Of a stretch of 64,000 nt of DNA, positions 53,243 through 61,396 are shown piece by piece. Position numbers and translations under genes: made by a program. A model generated the notes under the pieces. That model ran no database searches. It was not told where the DNA came from and saw nothing but the letters and a program-made list of their open reading frames with translations. The stretch comes from Bovifimicola ammoniilytica. GTDB lineage: Bacteria; Bacillota; Clostridia; Lachnospirales; Lachnospiraceae. The number at the start of each line of letters is the position of its first letter. Position 1 is the stretch's first letter. Location: contig NZ_JAOQJN010000005.1 in assembly GCF_025567085.1 (NCBI RefSeq), positions 231,034 to 295,033 on the forward strand. Reading direction: 5' to 3'.

Positions 53243-55057
53243 ATGAGCATAATTAAAGCTAGAAATGTTAAATACAAAGTTAGAATTAAAAATGAAAACA
53301 ATGAAGTTATCGAAGAAAAGAAGATTCTTGATGACCTTAATATAGAAGTTGAGCCGGGTGACTTTATAGCGATATTAGGGCATAACGGTTCGGGAAAGTC
53401 TACATTTGCAAAGCATCTGAATGCACTATTATTACCAGATGAGGGTAACATTTATATAGACGGAGATGATACGAAAAGCGTTGAAGAATTATGGAAGATT
53501 CGTGAAAAATGTGGAATGGTATTCCAAAATCCTGACAATCAGATAGTAGGTGTGACTGTTGAAGAAGATGTTGGCTTCGGCCCTGAAAATCTGGGTGTTA
53601 AAACCGAGAAAATCTGGGACAGAATAAAAGATTCACTTACAAAAGTCGATATGTATAAATACAGAAAGAAATCGCCAAATCATTTATCAGGAGGGCAAAA
53701 ACAGCGAGTTGCAATAGCTTCATCATTAGCAATGAAGCCTAAATGTATCGTATTAGATGAGCCGACTGCTATGTTAGATCCACAAGGCAGAAAAGAAGTT
53801 ATGGATATAATAAAAAGTCTGAATGAAAATGAGAATATAACTGTAATTCTTATAACCCATCATATGAACGAAGCGATTATGGCTAAAAAAGTTGTGGTAA
53901 TAGATGATGGTAAAATTGCATTGCAGGGAACACCTAGAGAAGTCTTTAGCAATGTAGAACAGATTAAGAAATTGAAATTAGATATGCCACAGATTATGGA
54001 ATTGTCATACGAATTATATAAATGCGGTAAATTCGGCAGGTACGATATTCTTACGATTGATGAATTTGTAAAAGAGATAGAAAAAATAAGTAATAACCAA
54101 AATGATAAAGATATAGCAGATAAAGAAGATGCAAAAGATAAAGAAGATGCAAAAGATACAGAAGATACAAAAGATACAGAAGATACAGAAGATACCAGAA
54201 ATAAAAGCATAGAACCAATTCTAAGTCTTAAGAATGTATGCCTAAAATACGAAGAAAATACTTCTATGGAGGTTAAGGCATTAGATGACATTTCCTTAGA
54301 CATATATAATGATGAATTTATAGGAATCATAGGTCATACGGGTTCAGGTAAATCAAGTCTTGTACAGGTTATGAATGGACTAATCAAGGCAAATGGTGGA
54401 GAGGTAACATATAAAGGTGAAAATATTCAGGACAAGTCTTTTGACAAAAAGAGGTTGCATCTTGATGTCGGATTAGTGTTTCAGTATCCTGAGAGCCAGC
54501 TTTTTGAAGAAACTGTGCTTAAAGACGTTATGTTTGGTCCGCTTAACAAAGGAATGAGTGAAGAAGAAGCTAAAAAGGCTGCTAAAGATGCGCTTGAAAT
54601 GCTTGGTATAGGCGAAAATTACTATAATGATTCGCCATTTGAATTGTCAGGTGGTGAGAAAAGAAGAATCGCCATCGCAGGCGTACTTGCAATGAATCCT
54701 GAAATAATTATTCTGGATGAACCAACAGCTGGATTAGATCCGATGTCTAGAAATAATCTCTTAAATTCGTTGAAACGCTTACAGACAGACAAGGCAAAGA
54801 CGATAATAATTGTATCTCACAATATGGAGGATATGGCAAATTACGTTGAACGTCTTATAGTTATGAATGACGGCAGAGTTGTATTTGATGATATTAAGAA
54901 AAATGTTTTCAAATATGTTGGGCAGCTTGAGCAAATCGGTCTCGATGTTCCGGAAGTTACAAAAGCTATGAATGTGCTTAAAGAAAGAAACTATAATGTA
55001 AGTGGAAATGCATTGACGGTAAAAGAGGCATTAGATGAAATGAAAGGAATAATATAA
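53243..55057 (+). CDS. Fused energy-coupling factor ATPase EcfA1-EcfA2
   Basis: 604 residues holding two complete ABC ATPases usually encoded as separate genes. First half: Walker A GHNGSGKS at 46-53, LSGGQKQRVAIA near 148 and LDEPTAMLDP near 171. Second half: GHTGSGKS near 364, LSGGEKRRIAIA near 468 and LDEPTAGLDP near 491. A low-complexity acidic linker (about 284-320, repeats of DAKDKE/DTEDTK type) joins them. The start is ATG at 53243 behind CTAGAGGTGTCT. It forms, with EcfT, the engine for vitamin ECF transporters such as BioY. Confidence 0.95.
   Translation: MSIIKARNVKYKVRIKNENNEVIEEKKILDDLNIEVEPGDFIAILGHNGSGKSTFAKHLNALLLPDEGNIYIDGDDTKSVEELWKIREKCGMVFQNPDNQIVGVTVEEDVGFGPENLGVKTEKIWDRIKDSLTKVDMYKYRKKSPNHLSGGQKQRVAIASSLAMKPKCIVLDEPTAMLDPQGRKEVMDIIKSLNENENITVILITHHMNEAIMAKKVVVIDDGKIALQGTPREVFSNVEQIKKLKLDMPQIMELSYELYKCGKFGRYDILTIDEFVKEIEKISNNQNDKDIADKEDAKDKEDAKDTEDTKDTEDTEDTRNKSIEPILSLKNVCLKYEENTSMEVKALDDISLDIYNDEFIGIIGHTGSGKSSLVQVMNGLIKANGGEVTYKGENIQDKSFDKKRLHLDVGLVFQYPESQLFEETVLKDVMFGPLNKGMSEEEAKKAAKDALEMLGIGENYYNDSPFELSGGEKRRIAIAGVLAMNPEIIILDEPTAGLDPMSRNNLLNSLKRLQTDKAKTIIIVSHNMEDMANYVERLIVMNDGRVVFDDIKKNVFKYVGQLEQIGLDVPEVTKAMNVLKERNYNVSGNALTVKEALDEMKGII
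54104..54199 (+). repeat. Coding tandem repeat in the EcfA1-EcfA2 linker
   Basis: Units such as GAAGATGCAAAAGATA and GAAGATACAAAAGATACA repeat in register with nine-base periodicity, encoding (E)DxKD-type triplets. It could change length by slippage without breaking frame. Confidence 0.8.
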
Positions 55058-55866
55058 TGCTTAGAGATATTACAATTGGACAATATTATCAGACGGACTC
55101 TAAGATTCATAAGTTAGATCCGAGGACTAAATTATTTGCAACATTTGCATTTATATTAATGCTTTTTATATGTGGAAATCCTTTAACTTACGGTATTTGT
55201 GCCTTGATTCTTGTAGGTGTGATTATTATATCAAAGATTCCGTTTGGCTTTATATTCAGAGGACTTCGAAGTATATTTGTAATTTTATTCATTAGTGTAT
55301 TTTTTAATGTGTTTTTTACACCGGGAAGAGTCATTTTCGAATTAGGTTTCATAAAGATGACGTATGAGGGCCTGGTCAAAGCGGCATTAATGGGTATGCG
55401 TTTTGTATTACTGATTATTGGCTCATCACTTTTGACACTTACTACTACACCGAATAATCTGACAGATGGTTTAGAGAAGTCGTTAGGTTTTATGAATATC
55501 ATCAGAATTCCAGTACATGAAATAGCTATGATGATGTCGATTGCACTACGATTTATTCCTGTTTTGATGGAGGAAACCGATAAGATTATTAAAGCACAGA
55601 CAGCAAGAGGTGCAGAGTTTGATAATGGAAATATAATTAAAAGAGCAAAATCAATGATTCCTATATTAGTTCCGTTATTCATATCTGCATTTAGAAGAGC
55701 AAATGATTTAGCGACAGCAATGGATGCAAGATGTTACAGAGGTGGTAAAGGAAGAACCAAAATGAAGCCGCTTAAATATAAAAGATGTGATTTTATAGCA
55801 TATTTATGTATTTTTGCATTTGTTGGAGGAATGGTTGCGATTAAGATATTAATTACTAGTATGTGA
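55057..55866 (+). CDS. ecfT: Energy-coupling factor transporter transmembrane protein EcfT
   Basis: 269 residues with five or so transmembrane helices and the coupling motifs QTARGAEFD and AMDARCYRGG that bind the ATPases. It overlaps the fused ATPase gene by one base. It recruits vitamin-binding S components; BioY (29327) is one in this window. Confidence 0.95.
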   Translation: MLRDITIGQYYQTDSKIHKLDPRTKLFATFAFILMLFICGNPLTYGICALILVGVIIISKIPFGFIFRGLRSIFVILFISVFFNVFFTPGRVIFELGFIKMTYEGLVKAALMGMRFVLLIIGSSLLTLTTTPNNLTDGLEKSLGFMNIIRIPVHEIAMMMSIALRFIPVLMEETDKIIKAQTARGAEFDNGNIIKRAKSMIPILVPLFISAFRRANDLATAMDARCYRGGKGRTKMKPLKYKRCDFIAYLCIFAFVGGMVAIKILITSM

Positions 55867-55880
55867 AATGAGGAAGAAAA

Positions 55881-56060
55881 ATGAGTTCAGGTGATTGTAA
55901 TTCATGCAGTTTCTATGTGTATGATGAAGATTATGAAGATTATATGTGTCAGGTAAATATGGACGAAGATGATGTTGTACGACTTATGAGTGATGAAAGT
56001 TACGACTGTCCATATTATCAGTTAGATGATGAATATAGAATTGTAAGAAAGCAGATGTAA
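55881..56060 (+). CDS. DUF6472-like small cysteine-rich protein
   Basis: 59 residues read from ATG at 55881 behind TGAGGAAGAAAA: starts MSSGDCNSCSFYVYDEDYEDYMCQ when joined, then YDCPYYQLDDEYRIVRKQM. Four cysteines (CNSC, MC, CP) suggest a metal site. This family occurs between ecfT and truA in Lachnospiraceae, as here. Function unknown. Confidence 0.75.
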   Translation: MSSGDCNSCSFYVYDEDYEDYMCQVNMDEDDVVRLMSDESYDCPYYQLDDEYRIVRKQM

Positions 56061-56149
56061 ATATCAGATATAATATGTGTTTATCTTATAAGCAGCATTT
56101 GTTATGAATAATAAGATGTGATAATTTATATTTGGAAATGAGGTTGAAT

Positions 56150-56905
56150 ATGGTAGAAGAACCAATAAAAAGGCGTGTTAAACTGATTATAAGCTATGAT
56201 GGAACTAATTATTGTGGCTGGCAGGTTCAGATTAATGGAATAACCGTTGAGGAAGTAATCAATCGTGAATTGAGCAGAATGTTAGGTGAAGATATAGCGG
56301 TTATTGGTGCAAGCCGGACTGATTCAGGAGTTCATGCATTAGGAAATGTTGCGGTATTTGATACATTTTCAAAGATTCCGCCCGAGAAAATGTGCTTTGC
56401 ACTTAACCAACGACTGCCGGACGATATAAGAATACAGGATTCCTGCGAGGTTCCATTGGATTTTCACCCAAGATATTGCGATAGTACAAAGACATATGAA
56501 TATAAAATTCTGAATAGAAGATTTGATAATCCGGTTATGAGATTGTATACACATTTTGTATATATGCCATTGGATTATGAAAAAATGCAGGAGGCAGCAA
56601 AATATTTAGTCGGAGAGCACGATTTCAAAAGCTTCTGTTCTGCAAGAACACAGGTAACGGATACGGTAAGAACGATTTATTCATTAGATGTATCAAAGGA
56701 AGATGACATTATTAAAATCAGAATTTCCGGAAATGGCTTCTTATATAATATGGTGCGGATAATTGTCGGAACTCTCATAAAGGTAGGACTTAAAGTATAT
56801 CCGCCTGAGTATGTCAAAGAAATCTTAGAGGCTTGTGACAGAAATGTGGCAGGACCAAAAGCTCCGGCTAAGGGTTTAACTTTGATAGGAATTGTGTATA
56901 ACTAA
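56150..56905 (+). CDS. truA: tRNA pseudouridine(38-40) synthase TruA
   Basis: 251 residues; makes pseudouridine in the anticodon stem. The catalytic aspartate is D58 in GASRTDSGVHA. SYDGTNYCGWQ near the N-terminus and GNGFLYNMVRIIVGTL late are family marks. The start is ATG at 56150 with ATGAGG upstream; earlier in-frame codons from 56132 precede that site. Confidence 0.96.
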   Translation: MVEEPIKRRVKLIISYDGTNYCGWQVQINGITVEEVINRELSRMLGEDIAVIGASRTDSGVHALGNVAVFDTFSKIPPEKMCFALNQRLPDDIRIQDSCEVPLDFHPRYCDSTKTYEYKILNRRFDNPVMRLYTHFVYMPLDYEKMQEAAKYLVGEHDFKSFCSARTQVTDTVRTIYSLDVSKEDDIIKIRISGNGFLYNMVRIIVGTLIKVGLKVYPPEYVKEILEACDRNVAGPKAPAKGLTLIGIVYN

Positions 56906-56967
56906 TTAAATTTGCAATAGCAATGTGGAAAAAGTTGGTTACAAGGGCAATCTTTATCAAAATATGG

Positions 56968-56996
56968 TTGACACAAAAACGGCATTGTTATATAAT
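56968..56996 (+). promoter_or_regulatory. Perfect consensus promoter of rplM-rpsI
   Basis: TTGACA (56968-56973), 17 nt, TATAAT (56991-56996). Confidence 0.93.
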
Positions 56997-56999
56997 AAT

Positions 57000-57115
57000 T
57001 AACTGTGACAGTACGTGAAATCTATTAGTCTGTCCAAAATAAGCAGGTAAATACTTGAGCCAAAGCCCCGGTAATAGTATTTATATATAAAAAATATTTT
57101 ATTATCATAGGAGGT
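57000..57115 (+). ncRNA. Probable ribosomal protein L13 leader
   Basis: The RNA between the promoter and the rplM ribosome site carries GTGACAGTACGTGAAATC, TAGTCTGTCC and AATAAGCAGG followed by AAAGCCCCGG. It resembles the Firmicutes L13 leader, an autoregulatory element bound by L13. GACAG...CTGTC forms the basal stem. Family assignment is from memory of its layout. Confidence 0.6.
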
Positions 57116-57121
57116 AAACCA

Positions 57122-57550
57122 ATGAAGAGTTACATGGCTAGTCCAGCAACAATTGAAAGAAAATGGTACGTAGTTGATGCTACAGGATATACATTAGGAC
57201 GTTTATCATCAGAAATCGCAAAAGTTTTAAGAGGTAAGAACAAACCAACATATACACCACATATCGACACAGGTGATTATGTAATCGTTATAAATGCAGA
57301 GCATATTAAGGTAACTGGTAAGAAGTTAGATCAGAAAATCTACTACAATCATTCAGATTACGTAGGTGGAATGAAAGAGACAACTCTTAAAGAAATGTTA
57401 GCAAAGAAACCTGAAAGAGTTATCGAGTTAGCAGTTAAGGGAATGCTTCCAAAAGGACCTTTAGGAAGAGAAATGATTACAAAACTTCATGTATACGCTG
57501 GTGCAGAGCATGATCACGCAGCTCAGAAACCAGAAGTATTAACATTTTAG
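57122..57550 (+). CDS. rplM: 50S ribosomal protein L13
   Basis: 142 residues: RKWYVVDATGYTLGRLSSEIAKVLRGKNKPTYTPHIDTGDYVIVINA, ending with KLHVYAGAEHDHAAQKPE. Start at 57122 after ATAGGAGGTAAACCA. Co-transcribed with rpsI. Confidence 0.98.
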   Translation: MKSYMASPATIERKWYVVDATGYTLGRLSSEIAKVLRGKNKPTYTPHIDTGDYVIVINAEHIKVTGKKLDQKIYYNHSDYVGGMKETTLKEMLAKKPERVIELAVKGMLPKGPLGREMITKLHVYAGAEHDHAAQKPEVLTF

Positions 57551-57576
57551 TTAGAACCTGAAAGGAGGATATTACA

Positions 57577-57972
57577 GTGGCTAAAACAGAAAAATTATAC
57601 GGAACAGGTAGAAGAAAAAAGAGTATCGCTAGAGTATATTTAGTACCAGGTAAAGGCGACATTACAATAAATAAAAGATCATTAGACGAATATTTCGGTC
57701 TTGAAACATTAAAGGTTATCGTTAAACAGCCTTTAGTTGCAACAAATACAACAGACAAATATGACGTTATCGTTAACGTACATGGTGGTGGATACACAGG
57801 ACAGGCTGGAGCAATCAGACATGGTATTTCAAGAGCATTATTACATGTTGATGCTGAATTCCGTCCAGTTCTTAAAAAAGCAGGTTTCTTAACAAGAGAT
57901 CCAAGAATGAAAGAAAGAAAGAAGTATGGTTTAAAAGCAGCTCGTCGTGCTCCACAGTTCTCAAAGAGATAA
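57577..57972 (+). CDS. rpsI: 30S ribosomal protein S9
   Basis: 131 residues: YGTGRRKKSIARVYLVPGKGDITINKRSLDEYF, with a basic tail ARRAPQFSKR whose last residues touch P-site tRNA. The start is GTG at 57577 behind GAAAGGAGGATATTACA. Its 3' end (57962-57972) is part of a 15-bp direct repeat found again at 63150, so the gene end appears to be rebuilt by an integrated element. Confidence 0.98.
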   Translation: MAKTEKLYGTGRRKKSIARVYLVPGKGDITINKRSLDEYFGLETLKVIVKQPLVATNTTDKYDVIVNVHGGGYTGQAGAIRHGISRALLHVDAEFRPVLKKAGFLTRDPRMKERKKYGLKAARRAPQFSKR

Positions 57973-57976
57973 TAAG
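57962..57976 (+). repeat. Left attachment-site repeat (attL candidate)
   Basis: CAAAGAGATAATAAG covers the last codons and stop of rpsI and recurs exactly at 63150-63164. Integrase-driven elements of Firmicutes are known to use the rpsI 3' end. Confidence 0.7.
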
Positions 57977-57995
57977 AAGAAAATTGATATTTCAA

Positions 57996-58022
57996 AAAGC
58001 CCCGAATTTTCGGGGCTTTCTT
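57996..58022 (+). terminator. Terminator after rpsI
   Basis: AAAGCCCCGAA pairs with TTCGGGGCTTT, then C and TTT. Confidence 0.9.
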
Positions 58023-58059
58023 TATGTCAAAAATTAAAAAATAAGCATTTTTTTGAATA

Positions 58060-58092
58060 GTAGCCACATTGTAGACACACAGTAGCCACACC
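58060..58092 (+). repeat. Three 11-bp tandem repeats near attL
   Basis: GTAGCCACATT, GTAGACACACA and GTAGCCACACC follow one another with exact 11-bp spacing, 84 bp inside the left repeat. This size and place suit arm-type integrase binding sites. The remaining sequence to 58292 is AT-rich with no gene. Confidence 0.65.
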
Positions 58093-58292
58093 AAAAAAAT
58101 AAAATCAATTTTCTAATATATAACAATATAAAAAAGTCATATTATTAATAAGCAAAAACAATAAAACTTTTATTTTTTCAAATGTATGTATTTGATAGTT
58201 CCCAATCTATCACTTACATACTTTTTTTCATATTCAAAATTATTATTATGTTGTGTCAATAATTGTTCAGTTAAATCATTATCTGTTTCAAA

Positions 58293-59210
58293 TTAGAAAG
58301 ATATAATAAAAAGCAGACACGACAAGACCGGAAAATCGAAGATTATTTTGAACATGTTGCAGGTAAGGAACAGGATATGGCAGTTGAAATAATCATTCAG
58401 ATAGGCGACAGGGAGTTCTGGAGGCAATTTGATGATATGAAATTATCATATCAGATAATATTGGACGAGCTTAGAAAGCGATTATCACAGTTTGTAGTTG
58501 CAAATGCTGTGGTTCATCTTGATGAGGATAGTCCACATATGCACATAGTTGGAGTTACTGTGGCAAGTGGATATAAGAAAGGTCTTAGCAAGCAGGTGTC
58601 AAAACGGAAGGTATTCACTAAAGATGTGTTATCACGAGTGCTGCAGGATGAACTTCGAGAGGTGGCAAATAAAGAAGTCGAGGACTGGTTTGGGGAACAG
58701 ATAAAAGAAAAGTCGAAAGGTCGAAATCACGATTTATCAGTTGCGGAGTATAAGGTGGCTCAGGAGACAAAGCATTTGACACAATTACAAGAGCAGGTGG
58801 AGGAATCGGATAGGGCAGTTAATGCAAATAAAGCCGTTGAAAAAGAATATACGGATAAAAAAGAAAAACTGGAGTCTGATATTTCATATCTGGAAAGTAT
58901 GCAGCGGATTACTAAGTCACTATCAGAAATGGATAGTAGAGAATCAAAACATATATCAAAGGAACTCGATGAAAAGAGGTCAGAACTTCAATTGGTAAAT
59001 CAAGAGCTGGCAAGTGCTATTGAAAAAGCAGAAGATGCGGCGAAATTACTTGATAGAATCAAGAAATTTGTATCGTCTTTCAGATTATTTGCACCCACAA
59101 TAGAAGAATATGCTAATCAGGTCGAAGCAGATAAGACAATAGAGGCAAGAAATTCATTCAGTGGAATATTAAATGAGCTGGCAAGCGACTTGAGGCATTT
59201 AAAGAACTGA
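58293..59210 (+). pseudogene. MobV/Pre-type relaxase, 5'-truncated
   Basis: The frame resembles plasmid recombination (Mob/Pre) relaxases from LERYNKKQTRQDRKIEDYFEH onward (58293), before any ATG; the first 100 or so residues, including motif I, are missing. Motif III is kept as HLDEDSPHMH, at residues 47-56 if read from ATG 58377. The C-terminal half is a long coiled coil (about 115-240). A stop lies upstream at about 58275. Without the N-terminus it cannot nick DNA, though a 277-residue product could be made. Confidence 0.75.
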
Positions 59211-59221
59211 TAAAAGAAGGC

Positions 59222-59515
59222 TTGTGCTGGTTTCCAAGACTCATGAGATGGAAAACTTCTAAAGGAGAAGTAGCTCCTGTATTCTTAGAGAAAAGCGATG
59301 GCTATTCATATTTGTTGTATGGATATATGAATGTGGAGACTAAGGAATATTACTCTAAAGAGAGTATTCAATGGGAGATTACAGCAGGTAATCGTACTGG
59401 TACCGTTGAACAGATGGACGCTAATGTTGAGGCAATGGCAAGAGATTTGCAGGAAATATTGAGGATAGGAGCGAAGCAGAAGAGATTGTGGGAGGGGTAT
59501 GAGAAAATTAGATAG
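59222..59515 (+). CDS. Hypothetical mobile-element protein
   Basis: 97 residues, rich in charged and aromatic residues (WKTSKGEVAPVFLEKSDGYSYLLYGYMNVETKEYY split), with a C-terminal helix MARDLQEILRIGAKQKRLWEGYEKIR. The only start is TTG at 59222 behind AAGAAGGC, 11 nt after the relaxase stop; the frame is also open upstream in the -1 frame of the relaxase, so it may once have been fused. No family recognised. Confidence 0.5.
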   Translation: MCWFPRLMRWKTSKGEVAPVFLEKSDGYSYLLYGYMNVETKEYYSKESIQWEITAGNRTGTVEQMDANVEAMARDLQEILRIGAKQKRLWEGYEKIR

Positions 59516-59723
59516 AAACTAATGGATACCCCAATTATTATGTGTTATAATTTTCTTATAAATTTGGTCTTTAATATAGTAATTTAATTAAATTAATCAT
59601 ATGGCAGTTTTTAACCGATAATGAGAACATGACAGATGTGAAATTGCACGATAATATTTTGATATAAAAATTTGTTACGGTATATTTTATTCAATAATTT
59701 TGAAGTAAAAAAAGGAGAATATT

Positions 59724-61325
59724 ATGGATAAAAAATTAAAAGATGATATAGTTGAGATATTGGATATTGCGAGTAATATTGATAGTGAAAACATTGATTT
59801 TGGAAATGCTATATGTAATATGATAAAAATGGAAATCCTGAGATTTCTCTTCTATTTATCGTCATTCAAAGAATTTGATGACAAACATATCAAATTTATA
59901 CAAGATTATCTTGACATTGAAATGACAGAGCAAATTAAAAATAAGATTTATTGTTTTGATAAAAAGGAAATGGAAGAGACAGTACCTAATGGTTTATTGT
60001 GTCTTATTAATATGGGTAGAGAAAATTCTACTCGGATAGATATTGGCAATAAGTATTGCCAAATATATCATAGATTAGGTGTACTTTATGCCAATGAATT
60101 TGATGGTAATGAATCTTTAAATAAGACAAATGATTTTGTTGAGAAATTAAGAAAGTATGTTGGAAATGTTATAGTATCTTTCGATGCGTTACCAGACGAG
60201 AAGAATATAGAAACTGAATCTGAAATAAGAGGATTACAGAAAAAAGCTACATGGCTAAAGTGTCCTAATTGTGGGAAATTTATAATGAATAATGGCTATT
60301 ACTGTCAAGAATGTTTGGAAGATTTTGATGAAATGATATTTAATGATGATAACTATGTGGATACTTCTGGAATACCTAAATATGTTGATATTTATACATT
60401 AGATGAAAGTATGTATTCTAAATATTACTACACATCGGAAAAAGCAGGCGTTGTACTTGGTTATAGTTCTTCAACAGGCGAAGAGTATATTGAAGATACA
60501 TTTGAAGTTATAGATGATGATATCATTACTCAGGATAAAATATGGGGTGATACATATGTTAAATTTGGAGATTATTTATACAAAAAAAATACATTGTATT
60601 TAGGAAATATTCCAGAAGGTCAATATTTTGAAGCATATTGTAGTTTTAATGGTAATGTAAGACCGATTTGGTTTTTAATAGACGGAAGTGTGAAAATATT
60701 TAGTGGAGAAGAAACGGATGATGTAGTTGATTTTGAAGGCAGGTATATTCGTAACGAGGAATTATTGCGAGTCGATATGGTGAATAAACAAAATGGTCAA
60801 AAGCTAACAAGGATGTATATTGTTGTTAATGGTAGATTATGTAGCGATGCATATGCAAATGAGAAGGGGATAAAAAAAATAAATGCTTTAAAGGAAAAGA
60901 ATATATCATTATTAATGAATAGTTCAGGCATTGCTACGATTACATCAAAAGAATTCTTTGAGAATTATCCATGTCCTTATTGCAATGCTAGAAGATGTTT
61001 TAATAACACAGGATGGGAACATAAAGCATTTGGAAGCATTTTGGTTTATGGAAGATGCAGCAAATGTAATAATTTATTTACAGAATGCGGAAAGCCAGAA
61101 GAAATAAAAAAAATAGCATATAATGGAAGTGAAGAAAATATATGTTATCATTCGACAGCGGGGGCAGTTAGATATTTGGATTCTCCGTGTCCTTATTGTG
61201 GTTCATATCAAGTAAGGTATGCAAAATGGAGAGATAAACAACTGTCAACAGCTTTTTGGGGATTTTTTTCTACAAAATTACATTGTCACTATAAATGTGA
61301 AAAATGTGGAAAAATGTGGGAGTAA
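59724..61325 (+). CDS. Three-zinc-ribbon protein of unknown function
   Basis: 533 residues, start at 59724 behind AAAAAAGGAGAATATT. An all-helical N-terminal region (1-170) is followed by zinc ribbon 1 (C180, C183, C194, C197), a beta-rich middle region (about 220-400) and two C-terminal ribbons (C417, C420, C445, C448; C489, C492, C525, C528). No catalytic motif was seen. The ribbons resemble those that bind nucleic acid or unfolded protein. The next gene lies 71 nt downstream on the same strand, so the two may be co-expressed. I recognise no family. Confidence 0.8.
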   Translation: MDKKLKDDIVEILDIASNIDSENIDFGNAICNMIKMEILRFLFYLSSFKEFDDKHIKFIQDYLDIEMTEQIKNKIYCFDKKEMEETVPNGLLCLINMGRENSTRIDIGNKYCQIYHRLGVLYANEFDGNESLNKTNDFVEKLRKYVGNVIVSFDALPDEKNIETESEIRGLQKKATWLKCPNCGKFIMNNGYYCQECLEDFDEMIFNDDNYVDTSGIPKYVDIYTLDESMYSKYYYTSEKAGVVLGYSSSTGEEYIEDTFEVIDDDIITQDKIWGDTYVKFGDYLYKKNTLYLGNIPEGQYFEAYCSFNGNVRPIWFLIDGSVKIFSGEETDDVVDFEGRYIRNEELLRVDMVNKQNGQKLTRMYIVVNGRLCSDAYANEKGIKKINALKEKNISLLMNSSGIATITSKEFFENYPCPYCNARRCFNNTGWEHKAFGSILVYGRCSKCNNLFTECGKPEEIKKIAYNGSEENICYHSTAGAVRYLDSPCPYCGSYQVRYAKWRDKQLSTAFWGFFSTKLHCHYKCEKCGKMWE

Positions 61326-61396
61326 TGAAATAAATTTTTAGGGAGTTAGAGAATTTAGTGATTATAGTAAAATAAATATGATTGGAAAAGTTTATT

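Noticed and set aside
58060..58092. CRISPR array
   Set aside because: The repeats are 11 bp, directly adjacent and without spacers, unlike CRISPR.
57477..58094. 205-codon minus-strand open frame over rpsI and its terminator
   Set aside because: Antisense to rpsI, runs through a terminator hairpin, and shows no family motif.
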